Source: CBDULQ01 sp965368115 (GTDB lineage Bacteria > Pseudomonadota > Gammaproteobacteria > SZUA-229). From it: a DNA stretch of 12,786 nucleotides. Location: NCBI GenBank assembly GCA_965368115.1, contig CBDULQ010000095.1, positions 1 through 12,786 of the forward strand, written 5' to 3'. The notes under the pieces were generated by a model that was not told the DNA's origin, made no database searches, and saw only the letters and a list, made by a program, of their open reading frames with translations. Numbering within the stretch: position 1 is the stretch's first letter; each line of letters begins with the position of its first letter. Shown piece after piece: positions 12,574 through 12,786 of the stretch. The position numbers and the translations under genes are program-made.

Positions 12574-12786
12574 TTAGCCGGCTTTGGGAATGCTGGCGAC
12601 CAGACGAAGAGAGGCGGTCAATTCTTCCATCTGTAACCAGGGGCGCATCCAGGCGACCGCACTGTACACACCCGGCTGTCCCGGTACTTCTTTCACTTCC
12701 ACGGTTGCCTCGGCAAGCGGGAAGCGGGCCTTCATCTCGGCGCTGGCGCCGGGACTGCCGTTGACGTATTTGGCGATCCACTCATT
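12574..12786 (-). CDS. tssC: T6SS sheath large subunit TssC (VipB), C-terminal fragment
   Basis: Last 70 codons of a tssC gene whose start lies beyond the right edge; no start codon of this frame is in the window. The frame reads NEWIAKYVNGSPG, then FPLAEATVEVKEVPGQPGVY, then WMRPWLQMEELTASLRLVAS and IPKAG before TAA (12574-12576). This is the conserved TssC/VipB tail, whose final strands take part in the sheath's inter-subunit handshake. It is closer to the canonical EELTxSLRLVxxLP ending than the downstream paralogue, so this is likely the main sheath subunit. tssB would be expected further upstream. Confidence 0.9.
   Translation of the reverse strand, partial: NEWIAKYVNGSPGASAEMKARFPLAEATVEVKEVPGQPGVYSAVAWMRPWLQMEELTASLRLVASIPKAG

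Noticed and set aside
12527..12781. 84-codon minus-strand frame over the tssC end
   Set aside because: The neighbouring frame (12574-12786) encodes the conserved TssC tail; this one is Arg/Gln-rich shadow sequence that also runs through the terminator.
1..12786. Signs of mobile elements or gene transfer (transposases, integrases, att-like direct repeats, tRNA)
   Set aside because: None recognised; genes are intact and composition looks even apart from the AT-rich patch near 4801-4855.

Overview
The window looks like chromosomal DNA of a Gammaproteobacterium: near-balanced base composition, tight operons, ATG starts with AGGA/GGAGG-type ribosome sites, and Gram-negative envelope machinery throughout. 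No rRNA, tRNA, CRISPR array, insertion sequence or phage gene was seen. Species cannot be named from the sequence alone.

Left part, + strand (1-2464): a compact operon for an inner-membrane proton-motive-force transducer. It encodes an ExbB/TolQ/MotA-type channel (start lies before the window), two ExbD/TolR-type subunits and a TonB-like protein with an AgmX/PglI-type C-terminal domain. Last three genes overlap by 4 and 1 bases. The layout resembles the AglR-AglQ-AglS motor module of Myxococcus more than a plain ExbBD-TonB set. The first ExbD-like subunit has Asn where the family's proton-carrying Asp should be; the second keeps the Asp.

Middle, + strand (2465-4831): a 306-base gene-free stretch with inverted repeats, then a TpsB outer-membrane transporter (ShlB/FhaC/HecB family) with a signal peptide, an enlarged POTRA region and a C-terminal barrel. 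No TpsA substrate gene is visible. A 162-base convergent spacer with hairpins follows.

Right part, - strand (4832-12786): part of a type VI secretion (T6SS) operon. In transcription order it holds the 3' end of tssC (sheath large subunit), a strong intrinsic terminator-like hairpin, a second complete tssC-like gene, tssE, tssF, tssG and tssH (clpV). These encode the contractile sheath, baseplate components and the AAA+ ATPase that recycles the sheath. tssB, hcp, vgrG and the TssJLM membrane complex must lie outside the window if the system is complete.

Most notable points: the Asp-to-Asn change in one of two paired ExbD-like subunits; a textbook terminator between two tandem tssC genes with no room for a promoter after it; and an apparently orphan TpsB next to an energy-transducing operon.
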